Source of the DNA: DATBSK01 sp964501785
Lineage (GTDB): Bacteria > Actinomycetota > Acidimicrobiia > IMCC26256 > PALSA-555
DNA: 64,000 nt
Reading direction: 5' to 3'
Assembly: GCA_964501785.1 (NCBI GenBank)
Contig: CAZCUD010000015.1
Location: 1 to 64,000, forward strand
In this document: positions 1 through 7,288 of the stretch, one piece after another
Position numbering within the stretch: position 1 is the first letter of the stretch
Layout: each line of letters starts with the position of its first letter
Made by a program: the position numbers and the translations under genes
The notes under the pieces: generated by a model
Seen by the model: only the letters and a program-made list of their open reading frames with translations
What the model was told of the DNA's origin: nothing
Databases searched by the model: none

Positions 1-164
1 AGAAGATCCGCACCTACAACTTCAAGGAGAACCGGGTCACCGACCACCGGATCGGGCTCACCGTCCACGCGCTCGAGCAGGTGCTCGCCGGCGGCGAGCC
101 GCTCGACGAGATCGGTGACGCGCTGTCCGCGGCGGAGCGAGCCGAGCAGCTCGGGGACTCGTGA
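1..164 (+). CDS. prfA: peptide chain release factor 1, C-terminal end (5' truncated by window)
   Basis: The last 53 residues of class I release factor RF-1, which reads UAA and UAG stop codons and triggers peptide release on the ribosome. The visible part matches the conserved tail of the family, with the signature NRVTDHRIGLT followed by the VLAGGEPLDE region of the last domain. The catalytic GGQ loop and the codon-recognition motif lie outside the window. Its TGA stop overlaps the GTG start of prmC by four bases (GTGA), so the two are translationally coupled, as expected because PrmC methylates this protein. Confidence 0.93.
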   Translation, partial: KIRTYNFKENRVTDHRIGLTVHALEQVLAGGEPLDEIGDALSAAERAEQLGDS

Positions 165-1072
165 CCTCAGCGATCCCGACGTGGCGCGAGCTGCGCGACG
201 ACGCCACGCGTCGGCTCCTGGCCGGGCGGTGCGAGAACGCGTCGCGTGAGGCGTGGTGGATGATCGAGCAGGCATCGGGGCTCGAGGGCGCCGAGCTGAT
301 CGCGGAGGAGGATGCGCCTGCGACGGTGGTGTCGGCGCGACGCGTCGACTCCATGGTCGAGCGGCGGCTGGCCGGTGAGCCGCTCCAGTACGTGCTGGGC
401 AGCTGGTCGTTCCGCGGCATCGACCTGCTGGTCGACCGGAGGGTCCTGATCCCGCGTCCCGAGACCGAGGTCACGGCGCAGATCGCGATCGACGAGGCGG
501 CACGCCTGGGTGCGGCGGTCGGTCGGCGCGACGCGTGGTCCGGCACGTCGACCAGCTACGTCGTCGCCGACCTGGGCACGGGGAGCGGCGCGGTCGCACT
601 GGCGCTCGCGGCCGAGCTGCCGGACGCCGAGGTGTGGGCGACCGATCGCAGTGCCGAGGCGCTCCAGGTCGCACGCGCCAACCTCGCCGGTGCGGGCACG
701 AGCGCGGCGCGGGTACGGGTGGCCGAGGGCAGCTGGTTCGAGGCGCTGCCCGACGACCTGCGTGGGCGACTGCGGGTCGTCGTGAGCAACCCCCCGTACG
801 TGTCCGAGCCCGAGGTCGCCGACCTGCCGCCCGAAGTCGCGTGGCACGAGCCGCGTGAGGCGCTCGTGAGCGGACCGACCGGCCTGGAGGCCGTCGAGGT
901 GATCCTCGGGGAGGCGCCGGGGTGGCTCGAGCCGGCTGGGGTGGTGGTGCTCGAGCTCGATCCCCGGCGCGTCGATGCCGCCGCGGAGCTCGCACGCGCC
1001 GCCGGCTTCCAGGACGTACGGGCCGAGGACGACCTGACGGGGCGCACGCGCGTGCTCGTCGCCCGCCGCTGA
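161..1072 (+). CDS. prmC: release factor glutamine N5-methyltransferase PrmC
   Basis: SAM-dependent methyltransferase that modifies the glutamine of the GGQ motif in RF-1 and RF-2. The 303-residue protein has the family layout: an N-terminal helical substrate domain (about residues 1-85) containing GEPLQYVLGSWSF, a SAM-binding glycine loop DLGTGSG at 137-143, and the catalytic NPPY motif at 210-213. It starts at GTG inside the prfA stop codon. The short gene that follows at 1093 is probably co-transcribed. Length and motifs are normal for the family. Confidence 0.95.
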   Translation: MTSAIPTWRELRDDATRRLLAGRCENASREAWWMIEQASGLEGAELIAEEDAPATVVSARRVDSMVERRLAGEPLQYVLGSWSFRGIDLLVDRRVLIPRPETEVTAQIAIDEAARLGAAVGRRDAWSGTSTSYVVADLGTGSGAVALALAAELPDAEVWATDRSAEALQVARANLAGAGTSAARVRVAEGSWFEALPDDLRGRLRVVVSNPPYVSEPEVADLPPEVAWHEPREALVSGPTGLEAVEVILGEAPGWLEPAGVVVLELDPRRVDAAAELARAAGFQDVRAEDDLTGRTRVLVARR

Positions 1073-1092
1073 GCGACCGAGAGGAGAGACCC

Positions 1093-1311
1093 GTGCCCGA
1101 TGAGCTCGACGTCGACGCCATGCTGGAGCGCTTCCGCGCCCGCGCGCAGGCGGTGCGCGACCGTCCGCTGCCGCCGGTCGCCGGCCCGGAGCGTCAGCGG
1201 TTCGTCGAGCAGGCCCAGCTCGACTTCCAGGACTTCGCGATGCTCGCGGACGCGACGTGGGAGTTCACCGACGGCGTCCTCACGCTCCGCATCGACCTGG
1301 CTGCGCCGTGA
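1093..1311 (+). CDS. small hypothetical protein (72 aa)
   Basis: Small acidic protein of unknown function. It begins at GTG 1093 preceded by a clear purine-rich ribosome-binding site (GAGGAGAG) and follows prmC after 20 bases, so it is probably in the same transcript. An alpha-helical first half (DAMLERFRARAQAVRDR) leads into LDFQDFAMLADATWEF and a short hydrophobic strand LTLRIDL. No signal peptide, membrane segment or cysteine is present. I do not recognise the family. Confidence 0.6.
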   Translation: MPDELDVDAMLERFRARAQAVRDRPLPPVAGPERQRFVEQAQLDFQDFAMLADATWEFTDGVLTLRIDLAAP

Positions 1312-1320
1312 TGCGTGCCG

Positions 1321-1339
1321 GGGCCCGAGCGGCGGGCCC
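1321..1339. terminator. short GC hairpin between convergent genes
   Basis: A perfect 7-bp inverted repeat (GGGCCCG / CGGGCCC, 5-base loop) sits in the 37-base gap between two convergent genes. It has no T-tract, so it is only a candidate bidirectional terminator. Confidence 0.35.
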
Positions 1340-1348
1340 GGGCGCTGG

Positions 1349-1732
1349 TCAGAGATGCTCGAGGAACGCGCGGTCGAAGGCCATCCAGATCGTCTTCGAC
1401 CACGGATAGGCGAGGATCGGGACGACGATCATCAGCGGGATCGCGACCGCGAGGATCGGCACGACCGGGATGTCGGGCACGGTGAGCGCAGCCCAGGGGA
1501 CGAACACCAGCACGAACACCGCGCCCGCGATCGCGATGTTGATGGCGAGGGCGCCGGCCCAGTAGCCCTCTTCCCGCTCGAAGTGCAGGCCGCAGCCCGG
1601 GCAGTCGGGGACGAGGTGGAACCACCGGCGGAACAGGTGCCCGGTCCCGCAGCGCGGGCAGCGTCGAGTGAGGCCGCGCCACAGCATCCGGCCCCGACTC
1701 GGTGGTGGCGCCGACGCGGGTGGCGGGGGCAC
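1349..1732 (-). CDS. DUF983 family membrane protein with zinc ribbon
   Basis: A 127-residue protein of the DUF983 type. It has a proline-rich start, then two CxxC pairs (C25/C28 in CPRCGTGH and C44/C47 in CPGCGLHF) that probably form a zinc ribbon, then two hydrophobic segments (about 60-83 and 90-112). The function of the family is unknown. It begins at GTG one base after the stop of the upstream thiolase, so it is the third gene of a tight minus-strand operon with the thiolase and the nuclease. No link between the three functions is evident. Confidence 0.8.
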   Translation of the reverse strand: MPPPPASAPPPSRGRMLWRGLTRRCPRCGTGHLFRRWFHLVPDCPGCGLHFEREEGYWAGALAINIAIAGAVFVLVFVPWAALTVPDIPVVPILAVAIPLMIVVPILAYPWSKTIWMAFDRAFLEHL

Positions 1733-1733
1733 G

Positions 1734-3251
1734 TCAGTCGGGGACGACGACGTTGCGGTCGCCGTCGGTGGCGACCTCGACCGTGCGCCCCTCCCACGCG
1801 TGCTCGGTCATGCTGCGCAGCGCATCGAGGTCGGAGGTGTTGGCGAGGGCGCGACCGCCGTCGGGCGTGAGCAGCGAGACGATCGCGCTCGCCGGAGCTC
1901 CGTCGCGCTCGAACGCGACCGAGGTCGCCTCGACGACCGCGCGTCCGGTGTAGGCGCCGGCGGGCTCGCGGCGGGGGAGCGCGTCGACCTCGGCCTGGAG
2001 CACGCCGTCGTCGACCCGGCCGAAGCCTCCCGAGCGGGGAGCCGTCGAGTAGAGGCCGACGGAGTGCTTCGTCGAGTACCAGCCGAGGGCGTGGACGAGA
2101 CCGATCGAGCCCGGATCGGCGCGACAGGCCTCGACCATGCCGGCGATGGCGTGCGTCGGGTAGTCGTTCGCCGGCCCCCCGGCGAAGCCGAGGCCCCCGG
2201 TGACCGTCAGCGGGCGCTCGTCACCGCCGCGCGGCCCCGTGAGCCCGAGCTCGCCCATCGAGAGCTGGACCGCGGCCGGGAAGCAGGAGTAGAGGTCGAA
2301 CCGGGCCACGTCGTCGAGCCTGGCCCCGACGGCGTCGAGCGCGGCGCGCGTCGCGATGCCCATGGCAGGACTCGTGTCGAGGGTGGCGCGCTCGGAGAAG
2401 AAGTAGTGCTCGTGCGCGCTCGCGCCGCCGAGCGGGAAGACGAGCCGGTCATCGGCGACACCGGCCGTCCGCGCGGCTTCGTAGGAGCAGAGCAAGAGCG
2501 CGGCCGCCTGGTCGACCGCGATGTTGGAGCACATCAGCTTGGTGTACGGGAACGAGATCACCCGGTTGTCGGCTGTCACGGTGCGGATCTGCTCCGGGGT
2601 CCATGCCGTGCGCGACCACGCGTGGGGGTTGCCGGCGGCAACCGCGGCGAACCCGGCCCACAGCTCGCTCACGTGCGCCTGGTGCTCCTCGACCTCGCGC
2701 CCGGCGGCGTGCCGCAGTGCCGTCTCGAACAGCGGGTAGATCTGCGTGGGCGCCGCCGCGAGGTGCGCGACCTCGTACTCGCTGCTCCCGGCCCGGTCGT
2801 CGCCCACCACCTCCGGGCACGGGGGCGCGTCGTCCTCGGTCCAGTCGAGCCAGACCTTCGGCGCGCGTCGCGCCCGCGTCCGGGTGTGGAGGCACTCCGC
2901 ACCGCCGATCAGCACGACGTCGCTGCGACCGTCGGCGACGTCGGCGGCCAGCACGTTGACGAGCAGCTGTGGGCTGTTGCCGCCCGTGGTCGAGAGCACG
3001 GTCCGCCCCACGGCGTCGGCGTCGAGGCGTCGCGCGAGTAGCGAGCCCGGGTCGGGGTACGGCCACGACACCATCTGCACGGCAGCGACGGTGTCGAGGC
3101 GTGCGAGCAGGGACGGTGCGCCGGCATCGTCGAGCGCGGTGCGGGCCGCGCCGGCCAGGAGGTCGATCGGCTCGAGCGCGGTCGTCGGGTCGTCGACCCG
3201 CTGCTGCACCTGCCCGACACCGACGATGACCGGGGTGCGCGGATCGGTCAC
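1734..3251 (-). CDS. thiolase-like acetyl-CoA acetyltransferase (SCP-x type)
   Basis: A 505-residue non-canonical thiolase. The start TPVIVGVGQ and the fold landmarks TTGGNSPQ and DLYSCFPAA match the actinobacterial acetyl-CoA acetyltransferase/SCP2-thiolase branch rather than biosynthetic FadA-type thiolases. This branch is associated with lipid or sterol side-chain metabolism, but the substrate cannot be read from sequence. The GTG start at 3251 overlaps the stop of the upstream nuclease by four bases. A longer reading frame upstream is rejected because its extra residues are an arginine-rich shadow. The other acyl-CoA genes (59.7-64 kb) are distant. Confidence 0.82.
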   Translation of the reverse strand: MTDPRTPVIVGVGQVQQRVDDPTTALEPIDLLAGAARTALDDAGAPSLLARLDTVAAVQMVSWPYPDPGSLLARRLDADAVGRTVLSTTGGNSPQLLVNVLAADVADGRSDVVLIGGAECLHTRTRARRAPKVWLDWTEDDAPPCPEVVGDDRAGSSEYEVAHLAAAPTQIYPLFETALRHAAGREVEEHQAHVSELWAGFAAVAAGNPHAWSRTAWTPEQIRTVTADNRVISFPYTKLMCSNIAVDQAAALLLCSYEAARTAGVADDRLVFPLGGASAHEHYFFSERATLDTSPAMGIATRAALDAVGARLDDVARFDLYSCFPAAVQLSMGELGLTGPRGGDERPLTVTGGLGFAGGPANDYPTHAIAGMVEACRADPGSIGLVHALGWYSTKHSVGLYSTAPRSGGFGRVDDGVLQAEVDALPRREPAGAYTGRAVVEATSVAFERDGAPASAIVSLLTPDGGRALANTSDLDALRSMTEHAWEGRTVEVATDGDRNVVVPD

Positions 3252-4777
3252 GGTGCGGCGGGCTCCAGGTCGTCGACGTCGAGGATCTCGGGCCACTGCG
3301 GCTCACCGGGCGCGGCCGAGTCGCGGCAGATCGAACGGTAGCGGCACCACTGGCACGTGTCGGGGTCGGCGACGCCCTCGAACGCGGGATCGCCGCGCAT
3401 CTGCACGACCTCGGCGCGGATGCGCGCCTCGAGGCCCTCCAGCTCCTCGAAGTCCAGCTCCCACGGCTCGGGCTCATCGTCGATCTCGGCCGCGAGGTGC
3501 TCGTATCGGAGACGCAGGCGCAGGTCGCGCTCGAGGGCCGTCTTGCCGAGCACCCAGGCCTGGATCCACGCCCGCCGATCGTCGGCGACGCGCGCGGTCC
3601 GGACCCGGCCCGTCTTGTAGTCGCGCGCGTCGAGCACCCCGTCGTGGATCCACACCGCGTCGAGCCGAGCGGTGGCGAGGAACGAGTGGGTGCCGGGGCG
3701 AGCGAACGAGAACCGCGCCGCCTCGACTTCGTGGCCCAGGGCCTCGGTCGGCGAAGGACACCGCAGGACGTGGCGCGCCACCTCGCCGCGCACGCGCTCG
3801 GGTGCGCCGTGCGACGCCAGGACGTCCTCGACGTGCGCCGCGTCGTGACAGTCGCCGCGCTCGTGGACGAGCCGGAGGATGTCGTGCACGAGCTGGCCGT
3901 GGTCGGGAGAGCCGGGGTCGTCGCTCGCGGCGACCGTGAGGACGTCGTGGAGCCACCAGTCGCGCGGGCATCGCGACCACGAGTCGAAGGACGTCGGCGT
4001 CAGTCGGATCACGCCGGGTCGTGGATCGCGCCGGGGGGTCCGCACCGGCAGCGCGCGCTCGTGGGCGGGACAGCGCACGAGGTGCTTGCAGCGACCGCAG
4101 TCGAGGCCGGGCACCGGATGCAGTGGGTCGGCGTGGGATCGCAGCGCCGCCAGCCGGTCGTCGAACCGGCTCCGGAGATCGTCGAGCTCGTCGTCGAGCC
4201 GGATCGTCCGCTCCCGCAGCGCTCCGCCGACCAGGTCGGCCCACGACACCACGAACGGGTCGGATCCCACCCACGGGCGGAGGCGGAGGGCGGCGAGCCA
4301 GACCGCCTCGAGGTCGAGCGGGTCGTCCCGGGGCGTCCGAGGGTTGCCCCAGAGGTTCAGCTGGCGCAGCTCCTTCGTGCCGTCGGCGTGCTCCACCGTG
4401 AGGTCGACCCAGCCGCCCACGCGCACGCCGCCGCGCTCCGTGGGCCGCTCGCAGTCGTGCAGGTGCAGCTCGACCGCCCGGTCGCCGTAGAGCGCGAGGT
4501 ACCAGCGTGCCGCGTGCTCGAACACGCGCACCTCTTCCGGCTCGAGTCCTTCGGGCGGACGCAACGCCTCGCGTCGGGGCACGCCGCCCGCTCCGTGTGC
4601 CGCGCGCGCGGCATCGAGGAACGCATCGCGCAGGCGCCCGCGGTTGACGGGATCGGGGGTCCCCTCGCCGGCGAAGTCGAGCGCCACCAGCCGCGGACAG
4701 TGCTGCCGGGGCGCTCGGAGGGCCGCCGGCGTGATGCGGGGGAGCTGGTCGTCGCCCGACGCGGGGATGCCGTCCAC
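3248..4777 (-). CDS. PD-(D/E)XK nuclease superfamily protein with Fe-S cysteine set (RecB/Cas4-like)
   Basis: A 509-residue putative nuclease. The C-terminal half has the PDDEXK_1 layout: an entry motif TPTSFDSWSRCPRDWW with C270, the catalytic D386-Y-K388 in LDARDYKTGR, and a terminal cysteine group C475/C478/C484 (CQWCRYRSIC). One upstream plus three terminal cysteines is the pattern of Fe-S-stapled AddB/Cas4 nucleases. A second cysteine set, CGRCKHLVRC, lies near residues 225-235. No helicase domain is present and no recombination partner is adjacent, so the role in DNA metabolism is inferred. Start chosen at GTG 4777, where family-like sequence begins. Confidence 0.72.
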   Translation of the reverse strand: MDGIPASGDDQLPRITPAALRAPRQHCPRLVALDFAGEGTPDPVNRGRLRDAFLDAARAAHGAGGVPRREALRPPEGLEPEEVRVFEHAARWYLALYGDRAVELHLHDCERPTERGGVRVGGWVDLTVEHADGTKELRQLNLWGNPRTPRDDPLDLEAVWLAALRLRPWVGSDPFVVSWADLVGGALRERTIRLDDELDDLRSRFDDRLAALRSHADPLHPVPGLDCGRCKHLVRCPAHERALPVRTPRRDPRPGVIRLTPTSFDSWSRCPRDWWLHDVLTVAASDDPGSPDHGQLVHDILRLVHERGDCHDAAHVEDVLASHGAPERVRGEVARHVLRCPSPTEALGHEVEAARFSFARPGTHSFLATARLDAVWIHDGVLDARDYKTGRVRTARVADDRRAWIQAWVLGKTALERDLRLRLRYEHLAAEIDDEPEPWELDFEELEGLEARIRAEVVQMRGDPAFEGVADPDTCQWCRYRSICRDSAAPGEPQWPEILDVDDLEPAAP

Positions 4778-4844
4778 GTCACGAGCATTGCATCGGCCGC
4801 GCCGCGGTCGGTGGAGCTGCCGGTGCTCGTGGCGCCACCGCTCG

Positions 4845-4850
4845 TAGGAT
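4845..4850 (+). promoter_or_regulatory. -10 box TAGGAT, leaderless promoter of DUF4012 gene
   Basis: TAGGAT lies six bases before the ATG at 4857, with no Shine-Dalgarno in between. Transcription would begin at or next to the start codon. Confidence 0.6.
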
Positions 4851-4856
4851 GGCTCG

Positions 4857-6611
4857 ATGGCCGCCCGAGCCCGCGGCTCGCGCCTGCCTCCGTGGGCGCG
4901 GTGGGCGATCCGCATCGTCCTCGCCGTGCTCGTCCTCTGGATCGTCGCCTCCGTCGTCGTGCTGTGGCAGGCGAGGGAGCGCACCAACGACGGGCTCGAC
5001 GCGCTCGAGCGCGCGCGCGCCGAGCTCGACGGTGGGGGCCTGCTCCGCGGTGAGGCGACGGACGACCTCCGGGAGGCCCGTGAGCACTTCGAGGCCGCGA
5101 ACGACCTCGCCGATGGCGCGCTGCTCGCGCCGTGGCGGGTCGTCCCGCTGATCAGCGGCAACGTCGACAGCGTCGCCTCGCTGACCGATGCCGCAGCCCG
5201 CGTGAGCGACGTCGGGGCGCGCACCGCGGAGGCGTCGCGCAACGTGCTCGAGGCGCGACCCGGGGCCGGTGCCGAGCGGCTCGAGCTGCTCGAGGAGCTC
5301 GAGGCCGTCACGGCCCGCGCCGAGCAGGATCTCGCCGGCATCGATCTCGGGCCCGACTTCTTCCTCGTTGAGCCGTTGGGGGATGCACGTGAGCGCTTCG
5401 ACGAGCGCCTGACCCAGCTGCGCGAGGCCGTCACCGGCGCGCGCGAAGCGTCCCAGGGCGCCGAGACCCTCCTCGAGGGGCCACGGAAGTACCTCGTGCT
5501 CGCCGCCAACAACGCCGAGATGCGGGCCGGTTCGGGCATGTTCCTTTCGGCCGGCGTGGCGACGTTCGAGGACGGTGAGCTGACGGTGGGCGACATGCGC
5601 TCGACCACCGAGCTCCCGGTGCCGGCCGGGGCCGTCTCGCTGCCGCCCGAGCTGGAAGACCTGTGGGGCTTCGTCCCGGTCACCCAGGACTGGCGGTACC
5701 TCGCGACCACGCCGCGCTTCGACGCGACGGCGCCGATCGCCGCCGACATGTGGGAGGCCGCGACCGGCGAGCGGGTCGACGGCGTGCTCGTCGTCGACCC
5801 GGTCGCGCTCCAGGCCCTGCTCGCGGCCCAGGGACCGATCTCGGGACCGTCCGGTCAGCTGTCCGCCGACGACGTCGTGCAGTACCTCCTGCTCGGCCAG
5901 TACGAGGGGCTCGACGCCCCCGGGGCCAACGATCAGCGTCGGGACGAGCTCTCGTCGGTGGCGCGCAGCGCCATCGACACCCTGAGCACGCGCCCGTGGA
6001 ACTCGGGCGGCCTCGTCACCGAGCTTGGCGACGTCGGCCGCGGGCGTCACGTGCTCGCCTGGTCGCGCGACGAAGCCGAGCAGCGCGCGTGGCGGGGCGC
6101 CGGCATCGCCGGCGAGCTCGAGGCCGACTCGCTGGCCGTGAACCTGCTCAACACGGGCGGCAACAAGCTCGACCAGTTCGTCGTCGTCGACGCCGACCTT
6201 CGGGTGCGCGACCGTGACGACGGCGACCGGCAAGCAACGCTCGTGATCGAGCTCGCGAACGACGCCCCCGAAGGGCTCCCGCCGTACGTCGCCGGTCCCC
6301 ACGGTCTCACCGACCTCGCCGAAGGCGAGTACCAGGGGATCCTGACGGTGAACGTGCCGGCGTCCGGCTCGTACGCGCGCATCGACGGGGCGGGCCCGGT
6401 CCTCGTCGCGGGCGTCGACGGTCCGACGAAGGTGACCGGGGTCTCGGTTCGCCTGCCCCGAGGGGACCGGCTCCGCGTCGAGGCGTCGTTCCGTCTCCCG
6501 GGCGAGCTGGCGACGCTGCTGATCGAGTCGTCGGGCCGAGTGCCGCCGATCCACTGGGATGCGCTCGGCGAGCGCTTCGACGACACCCGTCCCCACCTCG
6601 TCGAGCTCTGA
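4857..6611 (+). CDS. DUF4012 domain-containing membrane-anchored protein
   Basis: A 584-residue protein with a basic N-terminus, one transmembrane helix at about residues 17-38, a long helical region (about 40-190) and a large predicted extracytoplasmic DUF4012 domain (AANNAEMRAGSGMFLSAG and the DGVLVVDPVALQALL region). DUF4012 genes are typically found beside polysaccharide loci in Actinobacteria; the activity is unknown. Here it opens the envelope locus and is divergent from the nuclease operon. The ATG start has a -10 box but no ribosome-binding site in front. Confidence 0.85.
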   Translation: MAARARGSRLPPWARWAIRIVLAVLVLWIVASVVVLWQARERTNDGLDALERARAELDGGGLLRGEATDDLREAREHFEAANDLADGALLAPWRVVPLISGNVDSVASLTDAAARVSDVGARTAEASRNVLEARPGAGAERLELLEELEAVTARAEQDLAGIDLGPDFFLVEPLGDARERFDERLTQLREAVTGAREASQGAETLLEGPRKYLVLAANNAEMRAGSGMFLSAGVATFEDGELTVGDMRSTTELPVPAGAVSLPPELEDLWGFVPVTQDWRYLATTPRFDATAPIAADMWEAATGERVDGVLVVDPVALQALLAAQGPISGPSGQLSADDVVQYLLLGQYEGLDAPGANDQRRDELSSVARSAIDTLSTRPWNSGGLVTELGDVGRGRHVLAWSRDEAEQRAWRGAGIAGELEADSLAVNLLNTGGNKLDQFVVVDADLRVRDRDDGDRQATLVIELANDAPEGLPPYVAGPHGLTDLAEGEYQGILTVNVPASGSYARIDGAGPVLVAGVDGPTKVTGVSVRLPRGDRLRVEASFRLPGELATLLIESSGRVPPIHWDALGERFDDTRPHLVEL

Positions 6612-6910
6612 GCGTCGTCGGCTCCGATCGGTGATCGGTAAGCGCGGCGGCACCCCCGGGTCAGGAGCCGTGCCACCGCGATCCGCGACCACCGAGCGCG
6701 GTGGCGGCACCACCAGCACTGGCCGCGGCGCACCGGGAGGCCCGACGATGGCTCACAGAGAGTGGTTGGCCCTCTGGCGCTCAACCACTGACCGTGGTAA
6801 CTTGCTCGGGAACCTCGCTGCTGGGGCGGGCGTTCTCGGGCCATGGATGTGCCCGCCGACTTGGGGCTTCCGGTGCCGTTGGGGCGCACCGGTACGAAGG
6901 GGTAGATGAG
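6612..6910 (+). promoter_or_regulatory. 299-base non-coding region with promoter and structured leader
   Basis: This is the longest gene-free stretch of the window. It contains an 8-bp inverted repeat AGTGGTTG / CAACCACT (6761-6768 and 6782-6789) that looks like an operator. An extended -10 element TGGTAACTT follows at 6795-6803. The presumed 5' leader of about 100 bases holds two possible hairpins: GGCGGGC/GCCCGCC, and CCGGTGC/GCACCGG close to the start codon. A ribosome-binding site GAAGGGG precedes the ATG at 6911. No known riboswitch core was recognised. Confidence 0.45.
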
Positions 6911-7228
6911 ATGAGGTCGCACGTCGCACGAGCGCGCTTGTGTCGACTCGTGTTGGTCATGGGCTTGGCGTTGACGGTGCTCGCACCGGCCACGGCCCTT
7001 GCGCAGACCGAGGAGCCGTCCTACCCGACCACGCCGACGACGCCGACCACCGACGTCGCCGGGACCACGGTCACGGTCGGTGACCCCCGCGTCGCGGGAA
7101 CCCGCGTGAGCCAGCTGCCCTTCACCGGCGGTGACGTCGCGCTGCTCACCGTGCTCGGGCTCGCGGCGCTCGGAAGTGGCATCGCGGTGGTGGTCTTCAC
7201 CCGGCGCCACTCAACCTCTCGGGCCTGA
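6911..7228 (+). CDS. small LPXTG-type cell-wall-anchored protein
   Basis: A 105-residue surface protein. An N-terminal signal peptide (basic start, hydrophobic core LVLVMGLALTVLAPATALAQ) is followed by a short Pro/Thr-rich spacer. A sorting signal follows: LPFTG at residues 69-73, a hydrophobic segment, and a basic tail FTRRHSTSRA. This is the classical sortase substrate layout, so covalent attachment to the wall is expected. No sortase gene lies in the window. The mature part is only about 40 residues, so it may be a wall-anchored spacer or adhesin fragment. ATG chosen because of the GAAGGGG site upstream. Confidence 0.8.
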   Translation: MRSHVARARLCRLVLVMGLALTVLAPATALAQTEEPSYPTTPTTPTTDVAGTTVTVGDPRVAGTRVSQLPFTGGDVALLTVLGLAALGSGIAVVVFTRRHSTSRA

Positions 7229-7288
7229 CGGTCGACAACCTCGAGTGATGTCGACCGTGCCTGGTCTTCGCGCCTTCGGAGCGTGGTG

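Noticed and set aside
6612..6910. Possible riboswitch in the leader of the LPXTG gene (c-di-GMP or c-di-AMP type considered)
   Set aside because: None of the conserved cores I know for these classes could be found; only generic hairpins are visible.
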